Source: Betaproteobacteria bacterium (lineage in GTDB: Bacteria; Pseudomonadota; Gammaproteobacteria; Burkholderiales; SHXO01). Taken from it: a stretch of DNA of 33,556 bases. The notes below the pieces were generated by a model, which made no database searches, was not told the origin of the DNA, and worked only from the letters and a program-made list of their open reading frames with translations. A program made the translations under genes and the position numbers. Shown piece after piece: positions 7,331 to 16,700 of the stretch. The DNA is taken from NCBI GenBank assembly GCA_009693245.1, contig SHXO01000025.1, forward strand, positions 1 through 33,556, written 5' to 3'. Every line of letters starts with the position of its first letter. The stretch's first letter is position 1.

Positions 7331-8743
7331 ATGAACCGGCAAGGATTTGTTTTCGCGTTGGTCTGTTCGGCGGCCTCTCTGGCCATAGGTAATACCGAAT
7401 CGCTGGACCCTGCCGCTTTATCGGCAGGTAGCTTCACCACCCCGGAAGCCGGCCCCAACGCCTTCGATCTGCCCGTGTCCATGCTGGATAAAGAGCAGAT
7501 GACCGCCTTTGCCATGGGCAAGGAGCAATTCCACGAGCAATGGGTCGTGGCACCGGAGAACGGAGTGTGGGGCTTAGGCCCGACCTTCAACGAAGACCGC
7601 TGCTCCCATTGCCACGAAAACAACGGCCGCGCGGGCGCCACCGAGCACGGCAAGACCGCCGAGCGCGGAGTGCTCGTGCGCCTGAGCATTCCTGGTGCGG
7701 ATAAGAACGGCGGCCCCCTCCCCCACCCCGTCTATGGCGACCAGCTACAGAACCGCGGCGTACCCGGCCGGGTTCCGGAAGAAGGGCAGGCGGTCATCAC
7801 CTACGATGCCAAGGAAGTGGCATTACCCGGTGGCGAAAAAGTCACCCTACGCGTTCCAAAGGTGCGGTTCACCCAATTGCAATTCGGCGATTTGGGCAAG
7901 GACACCCTGTATTCCGTGCGCACCGCTCAGGCCATGGTGGGCATTGGGCTCCTGGAAGCCGTGCCCGAAAAGACGATCCTTGCGCTGGCGAAAACGCAGG
8001 AGCCCCACGGCATGGCAGGAAAGCCCAATTACGTCTGGGACGTTGAGAACGAACTCACCGTGCTGGGACGCTTCGGCTGGAAGGCCAACCAGCCTAACAT
8101 CCGCCAGCAGACCGCGGCGGCGTTCTTCGGCGATGTCGGTGCCACCACCTACCTGTTCCCCGAGGAGAATTGCCCGCCCCTTCAGAAGGCTTGTCTAGAA
8201 CTGCCTTCGGCATCCAAATGCGGCGGCCAAGGTGGCTGTACGGGCAACCAGTTCCGCCCGGAAGTGGTACCCAGCAGGCTCTCCAACATCACGCTCTATC
8301 TGCAAACCCTGGCCGTGCCAGCCCGCCGCAACATCAACGACCCAGCCGTGAAGCAAGGCGAAGCCCTGTTCGCGCAAGCGCAATGCAGCGTGTGCCACGT
8401 TTCCGAGTTGAAGACCGATGCGAAGCCCGCCATTCGCGCCGCCGCCAACCAGGTGATCCATCCGTACACCGATCTGCTGCTGCACGACATGGGCGAGGAA
8501 CTCGCCGACGGCCGCCCCGACTTCAAGGCCAGCGGCCGCGAATGGCGCACGGCCCCGCTATGGGGTGTGGGCTTGTTGCGTACGGTGAACGGGCACAGTG
8601 ATCTGTTGCACGACGGCCGCGCACGGAACGTGACCGAGGCCATCCTCTGGCATGGCGGGCAAGCGGAAGAATCTCGCGAAACGTTCAAGCGGTTTTCCAG
8701 GGCGGAGCGGGAGGCGCTGGTCAAGTTTGTCGAGTCTCTCTGA
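7331..8743 (+). CDS. Di-haem oxidoreductase, DUF1111 family (putative peroxidase-like)
   Basis: A 470-residue exported c-type cytochrome. The N-terminal signal peptide is about 20 residues. Haem motif 1 is CSHCH at residues 91-95 (followed by ENNGRAG) and haem motif 2 is CSVCH at 352-356. The DUF1111 motifs VRLSIPG, PVYGDQLQNR, KPNYVWD and LLHDMGEELADGRPDF, together with LWGVGL and LHDGRARNVTEAILWHGGQAEES, are all present. The last block resembles the MauG/cytochrome c peroxidase C-terminus. The family is annotated as putative di-haem peroxidase or thiol oxidoreductase, and substrates are largely unknown. It lies 13 bp after FmdB and about 11 bp before the VOC-UPF0158 gene, suggesting one transcript. 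Confidence 0.92.
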   Translation: MNRQGFVFALVCSAASLAIGNTESLDPAALSAGSFTTPEAGPNAFDLPVSMLDKEQMTAFAMGKEQFHEQWVVAPENGVWGLGPTFNEDRCSHCHENNGRAGATEHGKTAERGVLVRLSIPGADKNGGPLPHPVYGDQLQNRGVPGRVPEEGQAVITYDAKEVALPGGEKVTLRVPKVRFTQLQFGDLGKDTLYSVRTAQAMVGIGLLEAVPEKTILALAKTQEPHGMAGKPNYVWDVENELTVLGRFGWKANQPNIRQQTAAAFFGDVGATTYLFPEENCPPLQKACLELPSASKCGGQGGCTGNQFRPEVVPSRLSNITLYLQTLAVPARRNINDPAVKQGEALFAQAQCSVCHVSELKTDAKPAIRAAANQVIHPYTDLLLHDMGEELADGRPDFKASGREWRTAPLWGVGLLRTVNGHSDLLHDGRARNVTEAILWHGGQAEESRETFKRFSRAEREALVKFVESL

Positions 8744-8754
8744 GGTGCCGCTTG

Positions 8755-9699
8755 GTGCCAGCTTCCCAGCCAGATCCAATCTCCATCAAGGGTCTTCACC
8801 ACTTCGCTTGGCGCTGTAGAGACGCGGAGGAAACCCGCCACTTTTACGAAGACCTGCTCGGCCTTCCTCTGGCTCACGTCATCAAGTCCGAAGTCGTGCC
8901 CTCGACGGGCGAACGCTGCCCATACGTCCACATCTTCTTCCGCATGGGCGACGGTTCCTGCATCGCCTTCTTCGATCTGGGCGACCGCACGGCCGCCGAA
9001 CCTTCGCCCAACACACCCGCCTGGGTCAACCACATCGCCCTCGAACTGGGTTCGGTCGCGGAAGTGGAAGCCGCCAAGAAGCGCCTCAAGCAAGCAGGGG
9101 TGGCGGTCATTGGCATCACGGACCATCACATCATCCAGTCCATCTACTTCTTCGATCCCAATGGCCTGCGCGTGGAACTCACGGCGCGCAGCGTGCCGCA
9201 AAGTTATATGGACGAAGCCGAGAAGCGCGCTCGCGCCGAACTCGATGCCTGGACGCAAAGCCGGCGTCCGCCAATGGGCGTCCCAGTAAGCTTCGCGGAC
9301 CTGGAGATCGCCTTCTCCTGGGTCAGCTTCGGACAACCGATGGAAAACTCCGCCTACATATCCCGCCTGACCGGAAAAATCCACTGGGTCTCCGAAATCG
9401 CGGACAGCGACGATCCCATCCCAGACGATATAGACGACGGGACCCTCTACATCGCGGTCCCCCACAAGAACGATCTGAATCTCGGCAATAATCTCGCCCT
9501 CGAATTCGCGGCGGAACAACTGCCCGGCTCCTACGACGAGGTGTGCGACTACTTCCGCAAGCGCGGTGCGTACGCGCGCTTCAAGGACCTACTCGAACGC
9601 GAAGACCGCCTGGAAGCTTGGTACGCCTACGAAGCAAAGGAGAGCGAGCGCGCCCTCCGAGAATGGTGCGCCGAAAGCGAAATCTGGCTTCAAGGATAG
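8755..9699 (+). CDS. VOC (glyoxalase-like) domain fused to UPF0158 domain
   Basis: About 314 residues in two parts. Residues about 8-140 form a vicinal-oxygen-chelate domain: LHHFAWRCRD, HFYEDLLGLPLAHV, WVNHIALELG and IYFFDPNGLRVELTAR, with the His and Glu metal positions. Residues about 170-314 match UPF0158: FADLEIAFSWVS, ISRLTGKIHWVSE, DIDDGTLYIAVPHKNDLNLG, LALEFAAEQLP and YFRKRGAYARFKDLLE. VOC enzymes are metal-dependent lyases, dioxygenases or isomerases; UPF0158 has no known function. The two are normally separate proteins of about 130-150 residues each, so the fusion is notable. The start is uncertain: GTG 8755 or the adjoining TTG 8752, both following GAGG at 8742-8745. No stop separates the domains. 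Confidence 0.85.
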   Translation: MPASQPDPISIKGLHHFAWRCRDAEETRHFYEDLLGLPLAHVIKSEVVPSTGERCPYVHIFFRMGDGSCIAFFDLGDRTAAEPSPNTPAWVNHIALELGSVAEVEAAKKRLKQAGVAVIGITDHHIIQSIYFFDPNGLRVELTARSVPQSYMDEAEKRARAELDAWTQSRRPPMGVPVSFADLEIAFSWVSFGQPMENSAYISRLTGKIHWVSEIADSDDPIPDDIDDGTLYIAVPHKNDLNLGNNLALEFAAEQLPGSYDEVCDYFRKRGAYARFKDLLEREDRLEAWYAYEAKESERALREWCAESEIWLQG

Positions 9700-9705
9700 C
9701 CCACC

Positions 9706-9771
9706 TATAAAGTATAGATCTGACCCTATTGTAGAACTATTGTAGAAAAAGGGTCAGATCTATACTTTATA
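9706..9771. repeat. Perfect 22-bp inverted repeat with tandem-repeat loop
   Basis: The left arm (9706-9727) and right arm (9750-9771) are exact reverse complements and include GGGTCAGATCTATAC. The 22-nt loop lies within two near-identical 11-bp units (TATTGTAGAAC and TATTGTAGAAA, 9727-9748). It sits between the convergent VOC-UPF0158 and Vsr-like genes, and the Vsr stop codon (9760-9762) lies in the right arm. It can act as a bidirectional terminator, but its length, perfection and GTAG-containing loop also suit a mobile REP- or MITE-like element. Confidence 0.9.
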
Positions 9772-10224
9772 CCTTGTAAGCAGGGTTGCGACCCGTTTTG
9801 CGGCGCGGTCCACGTTCTTCTCCACGTCGCTCTCCCAAAGACGGATCACTTTCCAGCCGAGGGAGCGCAGTTCTTGGTTGACCTCGGCGTCGCGCTCGGC
9901 CCGGCGTAAGAATTTGGGGATCCAGTATGCCAGCTGTGAGGGCTTGAAGTAGCGCTTCAGTGCCGCCAGGCCTTGCTCGCGTAGCAGCCGTGCGTGCCAG
10001 TAGTCACCGTCCACGAACGCCGCAACGCGCTGCCGGACGAACACTAGATCCTGGCGGCCGGGAAGCTTTTGTACGTATCTTCGATAGCGAAACCCTAGCC
10101 GGTGCAACGCACGGCCAAGATCGCCCTCCACGGCATTACATTCCGAGCGTATCGCGGACATGTTGCGCGCAATTTCAGCGCGCGGCTTTGGGCGGTAAGG
10201 CGTTGCCCGCCTAGCCGAAGTCAC
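9760..10224 (-). CDS. Vsr-like (very short patch repair) endonuclease, divergent
   Basis: A 154-residue protein of the restriction-endonuclease-fold Vsr/DUF559 group. The N-terminal motif ARNMSAIRSE matches the Vsr NMxxIRxK box. Then come ALHRLGFRYRR, DLVFVRQRVAAFVDGDYWH (catalytic-type Asp59 and His77) and the C-terminal LRSLGWKVIRLWESDVEKN. In classical Vsr the FWH motif is followed by zinc-binding Cys residues, which are absent here (ARLLREQGL), so the site may be altered. Vsr nicks T:G mismatches produced by deamination of methyl-cytosine and is typically encoded next to a cytosine methyltransferase, as here: the gene starts 14 bp after the methyltransferase. The last codons and stop fall within the inverted repeat. 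Confidence 0.8.
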   Translation of the reverse strand: MTSARRATPYRPKPRAEIARNMSAIRSECNAVEGDLGRALHRLGFRYRRYVQKLPGRQDLVFVRQRVAAFVDGDYWHARLLREQGLAALKRYFKPSQLAYWIPKFLRRAERDAEVNQELRSLGWKVIRLWESDVEKNVDRAAKRVATLLTRYKV

Positions 10225-10238
10225 GCCGGAGTGGAAAA

Positions 10239-11237
10239 CTAGACTGAAGCACGTGTTGGAGCCAATCCATGAATAGCCCGTGCAATCGCGTTGCCGACCG
10301 CGGCGGCCACGGGTGGCGGAAAAGCATTCCCTACCTGGCGGTAGGCTGCGGTCTTCTTGCCGCAGAACACCCAGTCATCGGGAAAACCCTGTATGCGTGC
10401 CGCCATTCGAACGGTCAGCCGGGGAATGCCGTCAACCGGATAGTCCGCGGGCGGCGCCACATCCGCAACGCCCCAGCCATCGACACCGAGATCCATCCAC
10501 GCCTTGCGTGCCCGCGTGGGCCCCAGGTCCGGGCCGCCGTGAAGTTTGTATCCTCCCACCAGAGTCGGGGCAACGCCCCGCGCTTTGTTCGCCCAGGCAT
10601 GCGCTCCTGGCCAATCCCTCGAGGACATCAAATCCACAAGGGTATCGCCGACGGAAGGAGGCTCTCCCACTGTGGTAGGCCACGCGAAACGCGATGCCGC
10701 CCGTGCGCGCAACCCAACGAGAATAAACCGTGGCCTGAGCTGGGGCACACCAAAGTCGCGCGCGTTCAAGACCCGCGAGAACACGCTATAACCCAACGCC
10801 TGCAATTTTTCGGACAGATGCCGCCGGTATTCCGCGAAGCGCGCGCCCGCAAGACCAGGAACATTCTCCAGCATCACCGCCTTCGGCCGCGCTTCCGAGA
10901 CCAAGCGCAATGCCGTGGGGAAGAGATCCCTGCTGTCATCGGCTCCGCGCTGCTTTCCAGCAACGGAGAACGGCGGGCAAGGGACTCCCGCGGCAAGCAA
11001 TGCCACGCCGGAATAGGCTCGCCCCGATAGCTCGCGAACGTCTTGGTTGATCACGTTCCAGCCTGGTCGGTTCTCTCGCAGCGTTGCGCATGCGGCGGCA
11101 TCGGTCTCGACGGCGGCGGCGTGCGCAAAACCTGCCGCCTCGAGACCAAGGGCCTGGCCGCCCGCACCCGTGCAAAATTCAAATGACGAGAGCGAAGTAT
11201 TCGTGGAGGCAGAAGCGGTGGCTCGCATGTTTGACAT
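10239..11237 (-). CDS. DNA (cytosine-5-)-methyltransferase
   Basis: About 332 residues from the chosen start. C5-methyltransferase motifs in order: motif I FEFCTGAGGQALGLE (SAM binding), motif IV GVPCPPFSVAG with the catalytic Cys, motif VI MLENVPGL, motif VIII VPQLRPRFILVG, motif IX RLTVRMAARIQGFPDDW and motif X YRQVGNAFPPPVA. The target-recognition region between VIII and IX is short. The frame is open to an ATG at 11321, but homology begins well inside. A possible minus-strand -10 (TATAGT, about 11285-11290) lies downstream of that ATG, so I prefer 11237; 11321 is the alternative. It is followed by the Vsr-like gene, and no restriction enzyme is adjacent, so it is probably an orphan methyltransferase with a repair partner. 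Confidence 0.9.
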   Translation of the reverse strand: MSNMRATASASTNTSLSSFEFCTGAGGQALGLEAAGFAHAAAVETDAAACATLRENRPGWNVINQDVRELSGRAYSGVALLAAGVPCPPFSVAGKQRGADDSRDLFPTALRLVSEARPKAVMLENVPGLAGARFAEYRRHLSEKLQALGYSVFSRVLNARDFGVPQLRPRFILVGLRARAASRFAWPTTVGEPPSVGDTLVDLMSSRDWPGAHAWANKARGVAPTLVGGYKLHGGPDLGPTRARKAWMDLGVDGWGVADVAPPADYPVDGIPRLTVRMAARIQGFPDDWVFCGKKTAAYRQVGNAFPPPVAAAVGNAIARAIHGLAPTRASV

Positions 11238-11342
11238 TCTACAAGGCCAAGCGATGCCGGCCCTTACATCCCCGCGCTGCGCACTATACTGTGCCATCGC
11301 ATTGTCATCTCGCCCTTTCACGTAAGCGCTCCGCCAACGCCC
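11238..11342. promoter_or_regulatory. Divergent start region, methyltransferase / enolase-superfamily gene
   Basis: About 105 bp between divergent starts if the methyltransferase begins at 11237. The hexamer TATACT at 11285-11290 reads as TATAGT on the other strand, so one site may serve as -10 for either direction. The -35 matches at proper spacing are poor on both strands. Confidence 0.3.
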
Positions 11343-12437
11343 ATGAAAATAACGTCCATCGAAACGATCTTGGTATGCATCCCCTTTCTACCCACCGACG
11401 GCGATACCGGCTTTGGCGGTAAGACCTGGTCCACCGTGGACACTCTGCTCGTCAAGGTAGAAACGGATGAGGGCATCACGGGCTGGGGCGAAGCCTTCGG
11501 GTACAACGTCATTCCCGCCACGAAGGCGGCGCTGGATCGGATAATCGCACCACTGCTCATCGGGCGCGATGCCACGGCCGGCGGACCCTTGATGGCGGAG
11601 ATGCTGCAGAAGCTGCATCTGTTCGGCCGCGGCGGCCCGGTGATATTCGGCTTGTCGGGGATCGACATCGCGCTTTGGGACATCGCGGGCAAGCGGGCGA
11701 AGCTCCCGGTTAACCAACTTCTCGGCGGCGCCGCGCACGCTTCCCTACCGTGCTACGCGAGCCTCATGCCCTATCACGACTCCAAAAAGGTGGCTGCCGC
11801 GACGACCCGCGCCGTCAAACTCGGATACGAGTACGTGAAGCTGCACGAGATCGCGGTGCCCGAGGTGCGCACCGCCCGGCAGGCGGCAGGCCCTGGCACC
11901 AAACTGATGGTGGACACCAACTGTCCTTGGACACAGGGCGAAGCCGTAAACATGGCAAACCAATTCCGCGAATACGATCTGCATTGGCTGGAAGAGCCGG
12001 TGTGGCCACCGGAGAACTACGCCGCGCTCTCGCATGTACGCAGAACCTGCGGGATTCCCATCTCCGCGGGCGAGAACTGCCCCACCGTAATGAGCTTCCG
12101 GCACATGTTCGAAGCGGGCTCGGTAGACATCGCCCAACCGAGCCCGACGAAGATCGGGGGCATCACGGAGTTGCGCCAAGTGGCGGCCGTGGCGGCGGTG
12201 CACAACGTGCAGGTAATTCCCCATACGCCGTACTTCGGCCCGGGCTACTTGGCGGGATTGCATCTGAGTTCCACCTTTCGCACCGTGACTCCCGTGGAGT
12301 GGCTCTTCGTGGACATGGAGACCACGCTCTACGGCGGTGCCATCGTGCCAAAGCAAGGAAAGATTTCGATTCCCACGGGACCGGGCCTGGGGTTCGACCC
12401 CGATCCCGGCGTGATCGCGCGCTTTCGAAAAGACTAA
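11343..12437 (+). CDS. Enolase-superfamily enzyme (mandelate racemase/muconate lactonizing type)
   Basis: A 364-residue protein with an N-terminal capping domain (about 1-125) and C-terminal beta-barrel. The three metal ligands are visible as Asp191 (VDTN), Glu217/218 (LEEP) and Glu244 (GEN). The barrel continues with PSPTKIGGITE and a His at 294 in IPHTPYFGPG, typical of the mandelate-racemase/acid-sugar-dehydratase subgroup. On strand 2 the usual Lys-x-Lys is Lys166-Leu-His168. Such enzymes abstract the proton alpha to a carboxylate, giving racemisation, lactonisation or dehydration. Its position upstream of a CoA-transferase and an acyl-CoA carboxylase suggests a hydroxy-acid catabolic step; the substrate is unknown. 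Gap to the next gene: 21 bp. Confidence 0.9.
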   Translation: MKITSIETILVCIPFLPTDGDTGFGGKTWSTVDTLLVKVETDEGITGWGEAFGYNVIPATKAALDRIIAPLLIGRDATAGGPLMAEMLQKLHLFGRGGPVIFGLSGIDIALWDIAGKRAKLPVNQLLGGAAHASLPCYASLMPYHDSKKVAAATTRAVKLGYEYVKLHEIAVPEVRTARQAAGPGTKLMVDTNCPWTQGEAVNMANQFREYDLHWLEEPVWPPENYAALSHVRRTCGIPISAGENCPTVMSFRHMFEAGSVDIAQPSPTKIGGITELRQVAAVAAVHNVQVIPHTPYFGPGYLAGLHLSSTFRTVTPVEWLFVDMETTLYGGAIVPKQGKISIPTGPGLGFDPDPGVIARFRKD

Positions 12438-12458
12438 CTCGCCCAAGGTAGCCCGCCC

Positions 12459-13652
12459 ATGAACGCCGGAGCGCTGGATGGCGTGCGAGTGGTGGACCTA
12501 TCGCGCTTCATCGCCGGGCCTTACTGCGCCATGCTCCTGGGCGACATGGGGGCGGATGTCGTCAAGGTGGAACCGCCCGGGCGCGGCGAGAACAGCCGCT
12601 CCTTCGCGCCCTTCATCGAAGGCGAAAGTCTGTACACCATGGTCTTCAACCGCAACAAGCGCAGTCTCACGCTGGATCTGCGCTCGGAGGGGGGAAAGGA
12701 AGTCCTGAAAAAGTTGCTCGGCCAGGCCGACGTGCTCGTCGAAAATTTCGTCCCCGGCACCATCGAGAAGATGGGGTTTGACGAAGCCACGCTCAAGAGC
12801 ATCAATCCACGGCTCATCGTGACCCGCATCTCCGGCTTTGGACAAAGCGGGCCTTTGTCGCGCAAGCCGTGCTTCGATGTGATCGCCCAGGCCATGAGCG
12901 GCATCATGGACATTACCGGCGAGCCCGATGGCCGCCCGACCATGGCCGGCACGTACATCGTGGACTACTCGACCGGCATGTACGCCACAATCGGCACCCT
13001 GGGCGCGCTGCAAGCGCGCCAGCGCACGGGCTTGGGCCAAGTGGTTGGCGTGGCACTGCTCGATGCCGCCATGTCCATGTTAATGACCGCCATCCCCGAA
13101 CAACTCTTACTTGGACGTACGATGGAAAGACGCGGTAATCGCGACCGCTATGGCGCGCCCGCCAACACTTTCCCCACCAGCGATGGCGCCTGGGTACATC
13201 TGGCGACCACGGGCGAGCCCATGTTTCAGGCACTGATGGCGGCCATGGGCCATCCGGAGTTGGCCAACGACCCTCGCTTCAAGGACAACACCTCGCGCAT
13301 GCGGCACGCCGCCGAACTGGAACAACATATCGCCGACTGGACACGCACCCTGACCGCGCAACAACTCCTGGACCAACTCCAGGCCCTGGGCGTGCCCTCC
13401 GCCAAGGTGGCGCGCGTTTCCGATCTCGTCGGTAACCCTCACCTCGCCCATCGCGGACAGATTCTCAACATGGAACACCCCAAGGCCGGCACCGTGCCCA
13501 TGCAAGGTTTTTCCGTCCACTTCGGCGATTCGCCCATGCAGCTTCGCCATCCTTCGCCCATGCTGGGCGAGCATACGAGCGAGATTCTCACGCAATGGCT
13601 TGCAATGAATTCCAGCGAAATCGCCGAGTTGCGCACGCACGGCACCATCTGA
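12459..13652 (+). CDS. Class III CoA-transferase (CaiB/BaiF/Frc family)
   Basis: A 397-residue family III CoA-transferase. The N-terminus GVRVVDLSRFIAGPYC and LLGDMGADVVKVEPPGRGE are diagnostic. VENFVPGTIEKMG, RISGFGQSGP and QAMSGIMDITGEPDGRP follow. The catalytic Asp169, which forms the aspartyl-CoA intermediate in formyl-CoA transferase, is seen in YIVDYSTGM. GALQARQRTGLGQVV and the C-terminal dimer region complete it. The enzyme moves CoA between carboxylic acids, often from succinyl-CoA to a hydroxy or dicarboxylic acid. It starts 21 bp after the enolase-superfamily gene and precedes the acyl-CoA carboxylase by 67 bp, implying activation of an acid to a CoA thioester within one pathway. 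Confidence 0.94.
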   Translation: MNAGALDGVRVVDLSRFIAGPYCAMLLGDMGADVVKVEPPGRGENSRSFAPFIEGESLYTMVFNRNKRSLTLDLRSEGGKEVLKKLLGQADVLVENFVPGTIEKMGFDEATLKSINPRLIVTRISGFGQSGPLSRKPCFDVIAQAMSGIMDITGEPDGRPTMAGTYIVDYSTGMYATIGTLGALQARQRTGLGQVVGVALLDAAMSMLMTAIPEQLLLGRTMERRGNRDRYGAPANTFPTSDGAWVHLATTGEPMFQALMAAMGHPELANDPRFKDNTSRMRHAAELEQHIADWTRTLTAQQLLDQLQALGVPSAKVARVSDLVGNPHLAHRGQILNMEHPKAGTVPMQGFSVHFGDSPMQLRHPSPMLGEHTSEILTQWLAMNSSEIAELRTHGTI

Positions 13653-13719
13653 AAAGCCGGGAAAGGAAAATCTCCTCTGTGTACTCCGCGCCGAAACGCT
13701 TTTACAAAGACCCACCTCC

Positions 13720-16700
13720 ATGACATTGAAGAATCTTCTCATCGCTAACCGAGGCGAGATCGCCATCCGCATCGCTCGTAGCGCCGCGGCACTGGGCATT
13801 CTCTCCCATGCCGTCTTCTCGGAGGACGACGATCACGGCGGCCACGCCAAGAAAGCGGACGAGTCCCATGCACTGGCCGGTCAGGGCCCGGCTGCCTACC
13901 TGGACGCCGCCCAGATCATTCGAGTGGCGATGAATAACCAGTGCGATGCCATTCACCCCGGCTACGGATTCCTGAGCGAGAACGCGCGGTTCGCGCGGCA
14001 ATGCCACGAGGCAGGACTCCTTTTCGTGGGGCCGTCACCCGAGGTGTTGGCCCTCCTGGGCGACAAGGGCCAGGCGCGAAGGCTGGCCATTCAGTGCGGC
14101 GTGCCCGTCCTGCCCGGAACGGATGGCAACACCTCGCTCGCGCAAGCCCGCGAGTTCTTTCATTCGCTGGGTAACAATCCAGCCATAATGATCAAAGCCA
14201 TCGCGGGCGGCGGCGGGCGAGGCATGCGGCCAGTGCACAGTGAGGCGGATCTCGATTCGGCTTTCGCGCGCTGCCAGTCCGAGGCGCTAAAAGCCTTTGG
14301 CAAGGGCGATGTGTACGTGGAAAGACTTCTTCCAAGGGCCCGTCACATCGAGGTGCAGATCGTTGGGGACGGCACCGGCGAAGTCGCGCACCTGTGGGAG
14401 CGCGAATGCAGCCTACAGCGCAACCGGCAGAAGCTGGTGGAGATCGCGCCCGCGCCCAGGCTTGCGTCCGCGCTGCGCGACCGGCTGATAGAGGCGGCAC
14501 TTCTCATGGCGCGCCGCATCCAACTGCGCAGCTTGGCCACGTTCGAGTTCCTTGTGGAGCAAGAAACCACGCAGGCCTCCGAGTTCGTATTCATCGAGGC
14601 CAACCCGCGCCTGCAAGTGGAGCACACGGTCACCGAAGAAGTGACCGGTACTGACCTCGTGCGCGTGCAGTTGGCAATCGCCGGGGGCCACACCTTGCGG
14701 CAACTGGGGTTGCTCGCGGCGCCCTCCCCGCGCGGCATGGCGATGCAGGTCCGGGTCAACTCGGAAACCCTGTCCGCCGATGGAATGGTGCGTCCCGCGA
14801 GCGGCGTACTGGAAGCCTTCGATCTACCCGCGGGGCCCGGCGTGCGCGTCGACACGTGCGGGTACACGGGCTTCCGGAGCAATGCACGCTTCGACTCTCT
14901 TTTGGCGAAAGTCATTGTGCATGCCACGGATTTGAACTCCGTCGTTGCCAAGGCACAGCGCGCGCTGGCGGAGTTTCGCATCTTGGGGATTTCCAGCAAC
15001 CGCGAGTTTCTGCTCAACTTGCTTGCAAATCCTGATGTCGCCAGCGGGCAGTGGTACACGGCATTCATCGAGGATAACCTGGCCTCGCTCTGCGCGCCCA
15101 ACTCCCATCCGCGCCGCTACGCGGAAGCGCAAGCTGCAAGTCCTAGCGCGAGAAAGGTGGATCCCGCCGATCCGCTTGCGATCTTGGCTCATGGCCAGCG
15201 AAGTACCACCTCGGCGCCAAGCGGCGTGCCAATACCCGGTGGCACCCAAGCGATCGCCGCCCCCATTAGCGGAACCATCGTGAGCATCGATGTAGGCGCG
15301 GGAGACTCCGTGCGCCGCGGGCAACAGGTGGCCGTCATTGAATCCATGAAAATGGAGCATGTGGTCGTATCCGGCGTGGCGGGTGCCGTACGCGAGATTC
15401 GAGCGGAGAAAGGCGACACCTTGATGGAAGGCAGCGCCCTCATGATCGTGGATGCCACGGATGCGCGGCAGGATCTCGCCGAACCCGAGGCCTCCATGGC
15501 TCCCGGCCACCTCCGCTCCGATCTTGCCGAACTGCAACAACGCCGCGCTCTCACCCTGGATGCCGCCCGGCCCGATGCGGTGGAGAAGCGGCGCAAGCTG
15601 GGATTTCGCACCGCGCGGGAAAATATCGCCGATCTGTGCGATGAAGGGAGTTTTCACGAGTACGGCGCATTCGCCGTCGCCGCCCAGCGCAGCCGCCGCA
15701 CCCTGGAAGATTTGATGGCGCGTACTCCCGCGGACGGTCTGGTGATGGGCATCGGCCGTATAAACGGCGAACTCTTCCCCGACGTGGATGCGCGATGTGC
15801 CGCCATGTCCTACGACTACACGGTGCTCGCGGGAACGCAAGGCGTCAAGAACCACGAGAAGAAGGACCGCATGTTCGAAGTCGCCGCGCAGTGGCGTTTG
15901 CCGCTCGTCGTCTTCGCCGAGGGGGGCGGCGGGCGCCCCGGCGATACCGACCATCTCACGGCGGGCTGGTTGAACATCAAGGCGTTTACCTTGCTCGGTA
16001 AATTGAGCGGCCTGGTGCCCTTGGTGGCGGTCGTCTCGGGCCGCTGCTTCGCGGGCAACGCCGTGGTCGCGGGATGTTGCGACGTCATCATCGCCACCGA
16101 GAAAACTTCCCTAGGCATGGGCGGCCCCGCCATGATCGAGGGGGGCGGGCTTGGCGTATTTCATCCCGACGAAGTCGGCCCCTCCAGCGTGCAGCGGCGC
16201 AACGGCGTGATCGACATCGTCGTGGCCGATGAAGCCGAGGCGGTGCGCAAGGCCAAACAATATCTGTCGTATTTCCAGGGTTCCCTCAAGGGCTGGACCT
16301 GCCCGGACCAACAAGGGCTGCGTGACAGCATTCCGGAGAACCGGCTGCGCGTCTACGATGTGCGCCGCGTTATCGATCTGCTGGTCGATCACGGCTCCGT
16401 ATTGGAACTACGGCGCGATTTCGGCACCAACATGATCACGGCTTTCGTCCGCATCGAGGGCAGACCGCTGGGACTCATCGCCAACAATCCCATGGTGCTG
16501 GGCGGCGCCATCGACAGCGACGCCGCCGACAAGGCCACGCGCTTTCTGCAACTGTGCGATGCTTTCGACATCCCGGTGCTCTCGCTGTGCGACACACCCG
16601 GCAACATGGTGGGCCCCGAAGCCGAACGTACCGCGCTGGTACGCCACTGCTGCCGCCTTTACGTCGTGGGCGCCAACCTTACGGTGCCGATCTTCTCCGT

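Noticed and set aside
8296-9519. 407-aa open frame on the minus strand
   Set aside because: Antisense to the DUF1111 and VOC-UPF0158 genes, both with strong family motifs.
14824-15954. 376-aa open frame on the minus strand
   Set aside because: Antisense to the well-defined acyl-CoA carboxylase; no domain motifs and composition typical of a GC-rich shadow.
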